DNA of 37,390 bases from a bacterium (GCA_018401295.1 JAGYLJ010000006.1:1-37390), one strand, 5' to 3'. Positions 18,287 through 28,524 are shown, counted from the stretch's first letter. Notes: generated by a model not told the origin, from the letters alone. A program made the numbers and translations.

Positions 18287-19801
18287 ATGATAGCTCAAAA
18301 AAAATACAATCAAGAGGAATTAAATAAAACACTTTGGGCAGCTGCGGACTCTTCTCGTAGTAGTGTTGATGGTGGTGTTTACAAAGATTATGCATTAACA
18401 ATGCTTTTCTTTAAATATATAAGTGATTTGAATAAAAAAGTTTACGAGGAGTATAAGAAAAGATTTGGTGACAACGAAAAAAGAATTGAAGAAAAAATGA
18501 AATTAGACCGTTTTTATCTTCCTCCAAAATCTTCCTTTGATTATATATATAGCAAACTTGAAGAAGATAATATCGGTGAAGAAATCAACAAAGCTCTACA
18601 TCGCATTGAAGATCATAATAAAGAAAAATTAGAAGGTATTTTTAGTGTAGATTTTAACTCAGAATCAATTTTAGGTAAGTTGGAACAAAGAAATAAGATG
18701 CTTAGAAGTCTTATCCAAGATTTTGCAAAAATAGATCTTTCAGATGTTAAAGAAGATGTAATAGGAAGAGCTTATATGTATATGATTGAAAAATTTGGAT
18801 CAGACGCAGGGAAAAAAGCTGGCGAATTTTTTACAGTATCAAGTGTTGCCAGTTTAGTTGCAAAATTAGCTGAGCCTAAAAAGGGAGATAGAATCTGTGA
18901 TCCGTGTTGCGGTTCTGGAAACTTATTACTTCTTGCTGGAGAAGAGGTAGAAAAAAATGGTTCTAAAAATTATGCTTTGTATGGACAAGAATCAACAGGA
19001 TCAACTTATCAATTGGCTCGCATGAATATGTTTCTTCACGGAAGAGATTCTGCTCGTTTGGAATGGGGTGATACTCTAAACAATCCCTTACTTGTAGAAA
19101 ATGATCAATTGATGCATTTTAATCGGGTCGTGGCAAATCCACCCTTTTCTTTGAAAGGATGGGGGGCTGAAAATGCAGAAGCAGACAAATACAATCGTTT
19201 TTGGAGAGGAGTTCCACCAAAAGATAAAGGAGACTTTGCTTTTATTACTCATATGATAGAAACAGCCAAACCAAAAAGTGGAAAAGTTGTTGTAATCGTT
19301 CCTCATGGAGTTCTTTTCCGCGGAGGAGCTGAAGGAAAAATCCGAGAACAACTTATAAAAGAAAATATTATTGATACTGTCATTGGCTTACCTGCAGGAC
19401 TTTTCCAAACAACAGGAATTCCTGTAGCTATTCTTGTAATAGATAAATCTAGAGAAAAAGGTGGAGTGAACGAAAACAAAAAAGATATTTTCTTCATTGA
19501 AGCATCAAAAGAATTTAAAGCAAATAAGGCACAGAATATTCTCACCGAAGAAAATATCGATAAGATTTTTAATACATACAAAAACAGAAAAGATATAAAA
19601 AAGCTTGCTCGCAAAGTGAATTTTAAAGAAATTGAAGAGAATGACTTTAATTTAAATATCACTCGTTATGTAGATACTTTTGTAGAAGAAGAACCTGTGG
19701 ATATAAAAGCAAATTTAAAAGAATTAGAAAAATTAGAACCAGAACTAAAAAAACTGGAAAAACAAATGGTCGAGTATTTAAAAGAGTTAGGGGTTAAATA
19801 A
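18287..19801 (+). CDS. hsdM: type I restriction-modification methyltransferase subunit
   Basis: GEFFTVSSVASLVAKL, CDPCCGSGNLLL, VVANPPFSLKGWG. Confidence 0.95.
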   Translation: MIAQKKYNQEELNKTLWAAADSSRSSVDGGVYKDYALTMLFFKYISDLNKKVYEEYKKRFGDNEKRIEEKMKLDRFYLPPKSSFDYIYSKLEEDNIGEEINKALHRIEDHNKEKLEGIFSVDFNSESILGKLEQRNKMLRSLIQDFAKIDLSDVKEDVIGRAYMYMIEKFGSDAGKKAGEFFTVSSVASLVAKLAEPKKGDRICDPCCGSGNLLLLAGEEVEKNGSKNYALYGQESTGSTYQLARMNMFLHGRDSARLEWGDTLNNPLLVENDQLMHFNRVVANPPFSLKGWGAENAEADKYNRFWRGVPPKDKGDFAFITHMIETAKPKSGKVVVIVPHGVLFRGGAEGKIREQLIKENIIDTVIGLPAGLFQTTGIPVAILVIDKSREKGGVNENKKDIFFIEASKEFKANKAQNILTEENIDKIFNTYKNRKDIKKLARKVNFKEIEENDFNLNITRYVDTFVEEEPVDIKANLKELEKLEPELKKLEKQMVEYLKELGVK

Positions 19802-19805
19802 ATTT

Positions 19806-19940
19806 ATGGCAAAAGTAACAAAACCAATTAAAAAAATTTGGAGTAAAATAAAGAAAGATAAAAATACTCCAATTGAATTGACTCAAAAAGGTAACGAATC
19901 AGGAATTGTAAAAATGAAAAAATTAAATACTAAAAAATAA
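19806..19940 (+). CDS. small basic hypothetical protein, 44 aa
   Basis: ORF MAKVTKPIKKIWSKIKKDKNTPIELTQKGNESGIVKMKKLNTKK directly after hsdM. Confidence 0.5.
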   Translation: MAKVTKPIKKIWSKIKKDKNTPIELTQKGNESGIVKMKKLNTKK

Positions 19941-19980
19941 AAGGTTGGATATTTAGAAGAAATGTTGAAATATTAAAATT

Positions 19981-21609
19981 ATGGATTTTAAAAAAGAAAG
20001 ATTAAATGACACTGATAAAATTAAAAATTCTGTTCACCCAAGAAAGGTTATAGTAGCTGGTCCTGGAACAGGAAAAAGTTACTTATTTAGTGAAATTATC
20101 AAAAAAAAGAAGCTGGAGGGGAAAAATAATTTTTTAGCTATAACTTTTATTGGAAAATTAGGAGATTTTCTCGCAGATGATTTGTGTGGCTTAGCTGAAA
20201 CGACAACGATGCATTCTTTCGCAAGAAATTTAGTTTTAAATCATTGTAAAGATTGGAATTATTACCCTAACATTTACCAAATAATAAAAGAAGATTTGGA
20301 AAAAGAAGGTATGACTGAATTTGTGGTTGGTGATGAAAATTATAAACAAAAGACTAAATATTACAAAACGGTTGGTGATGCAGATGTTGTTTATTATGCT
20401 ATTCAAATATGTAAAAAAAATCCAAATAAAATACCAATTTTTGATCTTATTTTAGTTGATGAATATCAGGATTTTAATAAAGAAGAGTCTGAATTAGTAG
20501 ATATGTTATCTCAAAAAAACGAAGTCGTTATTGTAGGAGACGATGATCAAGCTTTGTATTCTTTTAAAAAATCCTCGCCTGATTTTATTAGAGAAAAATA
20601 TGATTTGGATAATAATAATTTCGAAAGTCATACCCTTCGTTTTTGTTCACGTTGTACAGGAATTATTATAAAATATTTTCATAAATTGATAGAAGATTTT
20701 AATTTAGATAATCCAGAAAGTAAAAGAATTAAAAAAGATTATATTTGCTATCTTCCCGACAAAGAAGAAGATTCAAATTTAAATTCAAAAATTTATCTTG
20801 TAGAAGGTTGTCCTGTAGGCATGATCGCTTATAAAATAAAAAATCATCTTGAAAAAATTTCAAAAGAGCAAAAAATTAAAGATGTTCTTATTATTGGTGA
20901 GGGGCAAAGTTGTATCAAACTCTTAAAGTCTATATCTCAGCAATTAAAAAATTATGGTTTTAATAATATAGATAGTAAGTATATTAAGGGTTATATTCCT
21001 TTGAGAAAAGAAGTAATAGACGCATATAAGTTTATTAAAAAAGATGATAATTCTATAATTGGGTGGAGGATTCTCTGTAATCCTACCGATGAAGACATAA
21101 AAAAAGATCACTTAAAAAATTCAGAAACTTTAGATTTAATTATAAACGGATCTTTATCAAAACTAAAAACAATAAGTGTTAATAAACTTAAAAATTTAGA
21201 AGAACAAATTGAAATTTGGAATATCGATGAAAACGCAGGAGATAACGAAGAAATAAAAGATAAAATTAATGAAGAACAAAATTATTTCATAAGAAAACAA
21301 GTTTTAATAGAGGAGATAAAGAAAACTAATATTTATTTACGAAGACCTCTGGCTAATTTTAATATAACTGTATGTAATATTTTGAATTCTAAAGGTCTTG
21401 GTGCAGATGTGGTTTTTGTAATTGGTTTTGATCAAGGTAAATTTCCCTCAAAGGAAAATGTTGATGAAAGTGAAATTTATCAGATGCTAGTTGCTTTAAC
21501 AAGGGCTAAGAAAAGAGTTTATTTAATAAACACAATCGGAAGCAAGACATCAAAATTTATCAATTCTTTAGAAAAAGAAGATTTAAATATTGAAAGAATA
21601 GAAATGTAA
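19981..21609 (+). CDS. UvrD/Rep-like superfamily 1 helicase
   Basis: Walker A VAGPGTGKSYLF, LILVDEYQDFNKEE, VIVGDDDQALYSFK, YQMLVALTRAKKRVYLI. Confidence 0.88.
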   Translation: MDFKKERLNDTDKIKNSVHPRKVIVAGPGTGKSYLFSEIIKKKKLEGKNNFLAITFIGKLGDFLADDLCGLAETTTMHSFARNLVLNHCKDWNYYPNIYQIIKEDLEKEGMTEFVVGDENYKQKTKYYKTVGDADVVYYAIQICKKNPNKIPIFDLILVDEYQDFNKEESELVDMLSQKNEVVIVGDDDQALYSFKKSSPDFIREKYDLDNNNFESHTLRFCSRCTGIIIKYFHKLIEDFNLDNPESKRIKKDYICYLPDKEEDSNLNSKIYLVEGCPVGMIAYKIKNHLEKISKEQKIKDVLIIGEGQSCIKLLKSISQQLKNYGFNNIDSKYIKGYIPLRKEVIDAYKFIKKDDNSIIGWRILCNPTDEDIKKDHLKNSETLDLIINGSLSKLKTISVNKLKNLEEQIEIWNIDENAGDNEEIKDKINEEQNYFIRKQVLIEEIKKTNIYLRRPLANFNITVCNILNSKGLGADVVFVIGFDQGKFPSKENVDESEIYQMLVALTRAKKRVYLINTIGSKTSKFINSLEKEDLNIERIEM

Positions 21610-21651
21610 AATGAAAACTAATCAAACATAAAAAATAATTTAAAAGAATGG
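21610..21651 (+). pseudogene. truncated duplicate of hsdS 5' end
   Basis: ATGAAAACTAATCAAACATAAAAAATAATTTAAAAGAATGG matches hsdS start at 22219, with in-frame stops. Confidence 0.7.
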
Positions 21652-21713
21652 AAGTTAATTAAAAACGAAAGTTAAAGGTCGAATATTATTAATAACTAAA
21701 AAAATAAAAAATT

Positions 21714-21956
21714 ATGCCTAAAAAAACATTAAAAACAATAAAAGAAACAAAAACCGGTAGGAATGTAAAATCTATAGATTTAAAAAACCTTACTGAAAAA
21801 CAAAATAAAGAGCTGATAAAAAAAGCAAAAGTTGGAAATTTACCAGGGTATCACGTAACAAAGAGAAAAGGACAAAAAGAATTTTTACAATCAAATCCAA
21901 ATAGCAAAAAGAAAGATAACTTAGATCCAAAAATAAATAGGAAAAGTAAAAAATAA
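21714..21956 (+). CDS. small basic hypothetical protein, 80 aa
   Basis: Open frame, Lys-rich, within R-M operon. Confidence 0.6.
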   Translation: MPKKTLKTIKETKTGRNVKSIDLKNLTEKQNKELIKKAKVGNLPGYHVTKRKGQKEFLQSNPNSKKKDNLDPKINRKSKK

Positions 21957-21993
21957 AGGTCGAATATTATTATTTTAATTAAAAACAAATACC

Positions 21994-22146
21994 ATGGATA
22001 AAGAGAGGTGCTTAAAAGAGGCTATAAAAGTTACAGAAGCTTATGCTCGTGGTGGAGCTGGCACGGGTGCATATGATGCTCCAGCTGAAGTTTTAGAGAA
22101 AGTTTATAACAAGTTACTTAAACTTAGAGAAGTTTCTACAAAATAA
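21994..22146 (+). CDS. small hypothetical protein, 50 aa
   Basis: Hand-translated MDKERCLKEAIKVTEAYARGGAGTGAYDAPAEVLEKVYNKLLKLREVSTK. Confidence 0.6.
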   Translation: MDKERCLKEAIKVTEAYARGGAGTGAYDAPAEVLEKVYNKLLKLREVSTK

Positions 22147-22158
22147 AAATTTCTGAGT

Positions 22159-22191
22159 TTACTTTGCTATTTGTTTTGAATAGCGAAGTAA
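22159..22191 (+). terminator. hairpin upstream of hsdS (terminator/attenuator candidate)
   Basis: TTACTTTGCTATT / AATAGCGAAGTAA, weak T-tract. Confidence 0.45.
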
Positions 22192-22218
22192 GTTTTGAAA
22201 AATAAATTACTTATAAAA

Positions 22219-23505
22219 ATGAAAACTAATCAATCACAAAAAAATAATTTGAAAGAATGGCAAGAATTTTCTGTTAATGATATTTTTTCTTTTATTAAAA
22301 CTTACGCTTTTTCTCGGGATAATTTAATTAATGGTGTAGTCTCAAACAAAGATATTGGAAATATACATTATGGTGATATTCATTCAAAATTTACTTCACC
22401 TAATATTGATTTAAATAATATAGAAATACCAATAATTAAAGACGAAAACTTTAAACCCAAAAAAGAAGATTTATTAAGAAATGGTGATTTGATCATTGCA
22501 GATGCTTCCGAAGATTATGAAGGTATCGGGGTTTGTGTTTCTGTTCATGGATTAAATAATAATAAGGTTGTTGGTGGATTACATACTTATGTCTTACGAG
22601 ACAGAAAAGGAATCACAAATGAATATTTCAGACAATTTATTTTTAGAAACCCAATTGTAAGAAATAAATTGCAAAAAGTTGCAAACGGAGTCTCTGTTTA
22701 TGGTATTTCAAAAAAAGAAATAGCAAAAATAAAATTATCGCTTCCACCTCTTCCCGAACAAAATCGTATTTTTTCTGTATTAGAAACTTGGGACAAAGCG
22801 ATTGAAAAATTGAATAAAAAAATTGAAATTAAAAAGCAAATTAAAAAAAGTTTGATGCAGGATTTGTTAACTGGAAAGAAAAGATTAGATGGTTTTAGTG
22901 ATAGGTGGAAATTAATAACACTAGGAAGTGTCGGAGAAATTGTTACTGGCAATACTCCACCAATGAAAGATAGAAATAATTACGGAGAAACCTATTGCTG
23001 GGCAACAGCAGAAGATTTTAACGGTAAGTACATAAATAATACTAGAATAAAATTATCAGAAGGTGGTAAAAAAATATCTAGATTTTTGCCAAAAGGAAGT
23101 ATCTTGGTTACTTGTATCGCTTCAATTGGTAAAAATGCTATTGCTGGAGTTTCCTTAGCAACAAACCAACAGATTAATTCTGTCATTGTTAACAAAAAAA
23201 ATAACAATGAGTTTATTTATTATGTTATTCAAAATTCAAAAAACTTATTAAAAAGATTTGCCGGAGCAGGTGCGATGTCAATTTTAAATAAAATAACGTT
23301 TTCTAAAATAAAAATTTTAATACCAGAATTAGGAGAGCAAAATGCAATTGTTGAAATTTTAACTACCGCAGATAAGGAAATTACAGAATTAGAAAGAAAA
23401 TTGGAAATCATTAAGGACCAAAAAAAATATCTTTTAAATAATTTAATTACTGGAGCGATTAGAACTCCTGAAAATTTAAAAATTAAAAAATTAAGAAATA
23501 AATAA
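22219..23505 (+). CDS. hsdS: type I restriction enzyme specificity subunit (two TRDs)
   Basis: PLPEQNRIFSVLETWDKAIEKL and second repeat PELGEQNAIVEILTTADKEI; start chosen at MKTNQSQ rather than the track's 22195. Confidence 0.9.
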   Translation: MKTNQSQKNNLKEWQEFSVNDIFSFIKTYAFSRDNLINGVVSNKDIGNIHYGDIHSKFTSPNIDLNNIEIPIIKDENFKPKKEDLLRNGDLIIADASEDYEGIGVCVSVHGLNNNKVVGGLHTYVLRDRKGITNEYFRQFIFRNPIVRNKLQKVANGVSVYGISKKEIAKIKLSLPPLPEQNRIFSVLETWDKAIEKLNKKIEIKKQIKKSLMQDLLTGKKRLDGFSDRWKLITLGSVGEIVTGNTPPMKDRNNYGETYCWATAEDFNGKYINNTRIKLSEGGKKISRFLPKGSILVTCIASIGKNAIAGVSLATNQQINSVIVNKKNNNEFIYYVIQNSKNLLKRFAGAGAMSILNKITFSKIKILIPELGEQNAIVEILTTADKEITELERKLEIIKDQKKYLLNNLITGAIRTPENLKIKKLRNK

Positions 23506-23506
23506 T

Positions 23507-23728
23507 ATGAAACCATATAAAGATAGTGACAATGATTCAAATATAGAAGCTTACGAATATGGAGATAATTGGATAACTATTCGTTTTAAAGATGATTCCG
23601 AATATGATTATTCTGACGAGGTAGTAAGTCATTATGTTTTGAACCAAATGAAATTATTGGCTGATGAAGGAGACGGATTAAATACATTTATTAATAAAAA
23701 CAAAACACGTTATAAATCTAAAAGATAA
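23507..23728 (+). CDS. KTSC-like domain small protein
   Basis: SNIEAYEYGDNWITIRFKDDSEYDYSDEVVSHYVL pattern. Confidence 0.5.
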   Translation: MKPYKDSDNDSNIEAYEYGDNWITIRFKDDSEYDYSDEVVSHYVLNQMKLLADEGDGLNTFINKNKTRYKSKR

Positions 23729-23733
23729 AGATT

Positions 23734-26700
23734 ATGTTAGAAAAAGTAAATTTTGACGAAGCTAGACAATCGCAACTCACCGCTATCGAGTTACTTTTAG
23801 CTATGGGATATAAATATATTTCTGCTGAAGAAATTTTAAAACAAAGAAATGGTGATACGAGTAATTTCATTCTTGCTGATATTGCTACAGAAAAATTAAT
23901 GGGGATAAATAGTTATGAAGTCGGAGGAAATACATATAAATTTAGTGAGAAAGAAGTTCGTGATGTTATTGATGAACTAGAACATATTCAATATGAGGGT
24001 TTGATTGATACTTCTCAAAAAATTTATAATATGATCATGCCAACAAGTGGCGGAAAAACTATTAAAGTAAATGTTGGTGGAAAAAATATCTCTAAGAATT
24101 TTCGTTTTATAGATTTTAAAAATCCAAAAAATAATGTTTTTCATGTGACTGCCGAATTTATGGCTACGGGTAAACAAAATATCCGTCCAGATATTGTTTG
24201 TTTTGTTAATGGGATTCCTTTTGCTGTAATTGAAAATAAAAAATCTAGTGTGTCTGTGGAAGAAGCAATAAATCAAATGAATCGCAATCAAGGAGCTGAA
24301 TATTGCCCTAAGCTTTTTACATATCCCCAACTTCTTGTTGCGACAAATGGGAAAGAACTTAAATATGGAACGACAGGAACTCCAAATAAATTTTGGACTG
24401 TTTGGAAAGAAAAAGAGTCGTCAATAGACGATATAAATAAAAAAGCTGTTTCTTTAATTTCTAAGAAAATAGATTCTTCTGTATATAAAAAAATCTTAAA
24501 TGATTTAAATGGATATACAAATAATCATTTTCAAAAAATTGATCGTGTCCCTACTGAACAAGATCGTGGCATTATCAATCTTTTTGAACCTGCTCGTCTT
24601 TTAGATTTAACAAAAAATTATATTCTTTTTGATGCTGGAATTAAAAAACTTTCACGATATCAGCAGTATTTTGCTATTCATAAAATGCTTAAAAGAATTG
24701 AAGAGGAGGAAGAAACAAACACAGGTTTGAGACGCCGTGGCGGTTTGGTTTGGCATACGCAAGGATCTGGAAAATCTCTTACAATGGTGATGTTTGTTAA
24801 AGCTCTTATAGAAAACCCTCAGATAAGTAATCCTAGAGTAATTATCGTTACAGATCGTAAAGATTTAGATAAACAAATAAGAGATACTTTTAGAAGTTGT
24901 AATTTAAAGAAAGAAGTAATTCAAGCAACTAGTGGATTAAATCTTTTAGAATTAATTAAAGAAAAAAATCTTTCTGTAATTACTACTTTGGTTCATAAAT
25001 TTGAATCCATTGCTAGGAAAAAAATAGGAGTGACTGATGAAGACAAAAATATCTTTGTTTTGATTGATGAAGCTCACCGAGGACATAATGGAATTGCTAA
25101 TTTAGAGATGAATAGGATTATTCCAAATGCTTGTTATATTGGTTTTACAGGGACACCTTTGATGAAAGAAGAAAAAGCTAGTTGGAAGAAATTTGGTGGT
25201 TATATTGATAAATACACAATTGACGATGCTTTAAATGACAAAATTATCCTCCCTCTTATTTATGAAGGTCGTTATGTTGATTTAGAACAGAACGCAAAGC
25301 AAATTGATAAACAAGTTAAAAGAATTACTGAGGGTTTAAATGATAAACAAAAAAAAGATTTACAAAAATACATAGGAACTAAAATTATTAAAGATAATCC
25401 ACAAAGAATTACTGAAATTGGTTATGATATTGAAAACCATTTTATTAAAAATTTTCAATATACAGGGCTTAAAGCTCAAATAGTTGCTCCATCAAAATTT
25501 TCAGCGATTTTATTTCAAAAATTCTTTGAAGTGAGTGGCAAGGTTAATACTGCGGTAGTTATTTCTGACGAACATGAAGACGGAAATGAATCAGATAGTC
25601 ATAAGAAAGAAGTGGTTAAATATCTTAATACTGTAAGAGAAAAACATGCTAGTGTAGCAAAATACGAGAAAGATGTTATTGATAGTTTTAAGCATAATGA
25701 AGATGGGGTTGAGATTATTATTGTAGTAGATAAATTGCTAACTGGATTCGATGCTCCTCGTAATACCGTATTATATTTAGCCAAAGATTTAAGAGATCAT
25801 AATTTACTTCAAGCAATTGCTCGTGTGAATCGTCTTTTTGAAAACAAGAAACTTCCCAAAACAACAGGGTTTATTATTGATTATTCAGAAAATGCAAAAA
25901 ATATAAACACTGCTATGAAATTATTTGGTAGTGATTATGACAAAGAAGATGTCGAGGGAACTTTGATTGATGTTAAAGAAAAGATACAAGAACTAGAAGA
26001 AAGTTATAGTTTGGTACATGATATTTTCAAAGAAGTTAAAGGATCTTCGGATGATGAAGTTTTTGTTCAGGTTCTTAATGACGAGCCGAAAAGAGAGGTT
26101 TTCTATAAAGCATTAAATTCTTTTATTAGAAGTTTGAATGAATGTTTTGTTTTGAGAGGGTTTGCTCACGAATTTGATAATCTAGATGTTTATACTCAAG
26201 AACTGAAGAAATTTATGGAACTTCGTAAAACTGCGAGCCTTAAATATGCTGATCGAGTTGATCTTTCTGAATATAAACAATCTTTAATAAATATTCTTGA
26301 TAAGTATGTAGATGCAAAAGGGGTTGAACTTTTGACCAAACAAATCAATATAACCGATAGAAAACAATTTGAAGAAGCAATTGAAAATCTTGGTTCCGAT
26401 AAATCAAAAGCAGAAGCAATCGCTGCACAAACCCAGAGAACTATTATTGAAAAATTAGACTCTGATCCAGAATTTTACGATCGTTTTTCTAAAAAAGTAT
26501 CTGACATTTTAGATAAAATGAGAGATGGTAAATTGGCGGATATTGAGGCTTTAAAACAATTAAAGACTATCGAAGACACTGTCATAAATAAAAAAGATGA
26601 CAGTTTGCCAAAAAATATAGTTAGTGAAAAAGGTTCCGATATTTTTTATCGTAATCTTACAGAATATTTTGAAAAATTTAATATTTCAAACGAGATTTTC

Positions 26701-26928
26701 GTTGAAATAGTTTTAGGTATATTCAAAATTATCAGAAAAGAAGCAATCGTTGATTGGTATAAAAATATTGATGTAAAACGTCGTATTATGAATACCTTAG
26801 ATGATTATCTTTATGATGTAGTTAAAAAAGAAAAAGGCATTGATTTATCAGAGCTTGATATAAAATCAATTATTGAAAAAGTTATTAATCTTTCTGAAAA
26901 TAATCATGAAATCTTCTCCAAGTCTTAA
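23734..26928 (+). CDS. hsdR: type I restriction enzyme R subunit
   Basis: VIENKKSSVSVEEAINQMNRNQ, WHTQGSGKSLTMVMF, LIDEAHRGHNG, FTGTPLM. Confidence 0.95.
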   Translation: MLEKVNFDEARQSQLTAIELLLAMGYKYISAEEILKQRNGDTSNFILADIATEKLMGINSYEVGGNTYKFSEKEVRDVIDELEHIQYEGLIDTSQKIYNMIMPTSGGKTIKVNVGGKNISKNFRFIDFKNPKNNVFHVTAEFMATGKQNIRPDIVCFVNGIPFAVIENKKSSVSVEEAINQMNRNQGAEYCPKLFTYPQLLVATNGKELKYGTTGTPNKFWTVWKEKESSIDDINKKAVSLISKKIDSSVYKKILNDLNGYTNNHFQKIDRVPTEQDRGIINLFEPARLLDLTKNYILFDAGIKKLSRYQQYFAIHKMLKRIEEEEETNTGLRRRGGLVWHTQGSGKSLTMVMFVKALIENPQISNPRVIIVTDRKDLDKQIRDTFRSCNLKKEVIQATSGLNLLELIKEKNLSVITTLVHKFESIARKKIGVTDEDKNIFVLIDEAHRGHNGIANLEMNRIIPNACYIGFTGTPLMKEEKASWKKFGGYIDKYTIDDALNDKIILPLIYEGRYVDLEQNAKQIDKQVKRITEGLNDKQKKDLQKYIGTKIIKDNPQRITEIGYDIENHFIKNFQYTGLKAQIVAPSKFSAILFQKFFEVSGKVNTAVVISDEHEDGNESDSHKKEVVKYLNTVREKHASVAKYEKDVIDSFKHNEDGVEIIIVVDKLLTGFDAPRNTVLYLAKDLRDHNLLQAIARVNRLFENKKLPKTTGFIIDYSENAKNINTAMKLFGSDYDKEDVEGTLIDVKEKIQELEESYSLVHDIFKEVKGSSDDEVFVQVLNDEPKREVFYKALNSFIRSLNECFVLRGFAHEFDNLDVYTQELKKFMELRKTASLKYADRVDLSEYKQSLINILDKYVDAKGVELLTKQINITDRKQFEEAIENLGSDKSKAEAIAAQTQRTIIEKLDSDPEFYDRFSKKVSDILDKMRDGKLADIEALKQLKTIEDTVINKKDDSLPKNIVSEKGSDIFYRNLTEYFEKFNISNEIFVEIVLGIFKIIRKEAIVDWYKNIDVKRRIMNTLDDYLYDVVKKEKGIDLSELDIKSIIEKVINLSENNHEIFSKS

Positions 26929-27631
26929 AAAAGAATTTATATTTGGCTCTTTTGTTTATTCTTATTATCTTGTAAAGCAAGATAGGAAAACTTTGAGTCT
27001 CACCGTAACTCCTGAATTAGAAATATATGTAAAATGTCCCCATAAAATTGATGCTGAACGAATAAATGTTTTTTTAAAAAGAAAATGGTTTTGGTTAGAA
27101 AAACAGTTGTTATTTTTCAGTAAATATAAGAGAAAAAAATACAAAAGAGAATATATTTCGGGAGAAAGTTTTCATTATTTAGGAAGACAATATAAACTCG
27201 TTGTTAAAAAATCATCAGAAGACAAGGTTTCTCTTTTTAGAGGTATTTTATTGGTTTATACTACTAAAAAAGAAACAAACAATGTTTATACAAAAAAAAT
27301 AATTTCAAACTGGTATAATGAAAAAGTTGATCAGATTTTTATTGAAAGATTTGAAAAAGTTAAGAGTAACTTTAATTACAAAGATATGCCGAGTTTAGGT
27401 TATCGTGAAATGAAACTTCGTTGGGGTAGTTTTATGAATAAGAATAAAGTTTTACTTAATCCAAAACTTATTTATATGTCTAAGAATTGTATTGATTATG
27501 TTATTACCCATGAGATGTGTCATGTAAAATATAAAAATCATGATAAAAAGTTTTTTAGTTTTCTTGCTGAAAAATATCCTGATTGGGAAAAAACTAAAGA
27601 AAAATTAGAAATTATGGGATCATTGATCTAA
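26906..27631 (+). CDS. YgjP-like M48-type metallopeptidase
   Basis: YVITHEMCHVKYKNHDKKFF; typical hsdR neighbour; ATG at 26906 overlaps hsdR end. Confidence 0.88.
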   Translation: MKSSPSLKKEFIFGSFVYSYYLVKQDRKTLSLTVTPELEIYVKCPHKIDAERINVFLKRKWFWLEKQLLFFSKYKRKKYKREYISGESFHYLGRQYKLVVKKSSEDKVSLFRGILLVYTTKKETNNVYTKKIISNWYNEKVDQIFIERFEKVKSNFNYKDMPSLGYREMKLRWGSFMNKNKVLLNPKLIYMSKNCIDYVITHEMCHVKYKNHDKKFFSFLAEKYPDWEKTKEKLEIMGSLI

Positions 27632-27689
27632 TAAAATTTAAACTTTAAGTGTTATTAATAGAATTAAATTCATTGTGTATAATTTCACA

Positions 27690-28361
27690 ATGAATTTAAA
27701 AGATATTATAAAAGAACTAAATGAAATTCTTAACGAAAAACAACCTAAAAAAATAAGTAGTTCATGGATAATTCAAAATTATCCTCGTGCATATAGATAT
27801 ATACATAAAAATATCAGGGATGAAACAGGTGGAATAGATTGGGATAAAATCACTTCTTTATTAGAAAGAGATTTTCAAAAACGTTGGATAAGATATAGAA
27901 AGAAAATAATAAAACCTTATGAGAATAAAAAAGAGGTGGAACTTGTTCTTAATAAACATAAAGATAAACTATATACATTCATTACTTCGCTTGATGACAA
28001 CGATTTTACTTCCAGAGATAAAATACTAATAGCACTTGTTCGTTTATCTCAAAAAGGAAATGTTTTAGCTCAGCAAGAATTAGTTGGTTTACTGACATAC
28101 ACGGTTGATGATTGGATTGATCGCTATTATTACTTAAAGAAATGGAAGGGTTATACTGATGATGTGGAGGATAAAATAAAAGGATGTATTCGTTGTTATA
28201 GATATACTGGTTCTTTTCTTGGATATTTATATAAAACATTAGAGTATTCAGGAAGAGGAATTGCTCCTGTTCAAAAATTCTCACTCGATGACATTGTCTT
28301 AGATGGAGCAAGAACAAGAATTGATTATGTTGTAGTAGAGGAAGATGAATTTAGTGTTTAG
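27690..28361 (+). CDS. hypothetical protein with sigma-factor region 2-like C-terminal half
   Basis: GNVLAQQELVGLL...DDVEDKIKGCIRCYRYTGSFLGYLYKTLEYSGRG; MNLKD start chosen. Confidence 0.45.
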   Translation: MNLKDIIKELNEILNEKQPKKISSSWIIQNYPRAYRYIHKNIRDETGGIDWDKITSLLERDFQKRWIRYRKKIIKPYENKKEVELVLNKHKDKLYTFITSLDDNDFTSRDKILIALVRLSQKGNVLAQQELVGLLTYTVDDWIDRYYYLKKWKGYTDDVEDKIKGCIRCYRYTGSFLGYLYKTLEYSGRGIAPVQKFSLDDIVLDGARTRIDYVVVEEDEFSV

Positions 28362-28524
28362 TTGACGAAAAGGAGAAATAGACGACGATTAGGAACACAT
28401 CTTCGCAATCCTCTCAAAATGAGCTAACATATAGGATAATATCAAAAGATTTGATATTATATCTTTAACAATTAAATATTAGTAGCCTAACCCTTTTGAA
28501 TTTCAAAAGGTATGGTGAAAAAAT

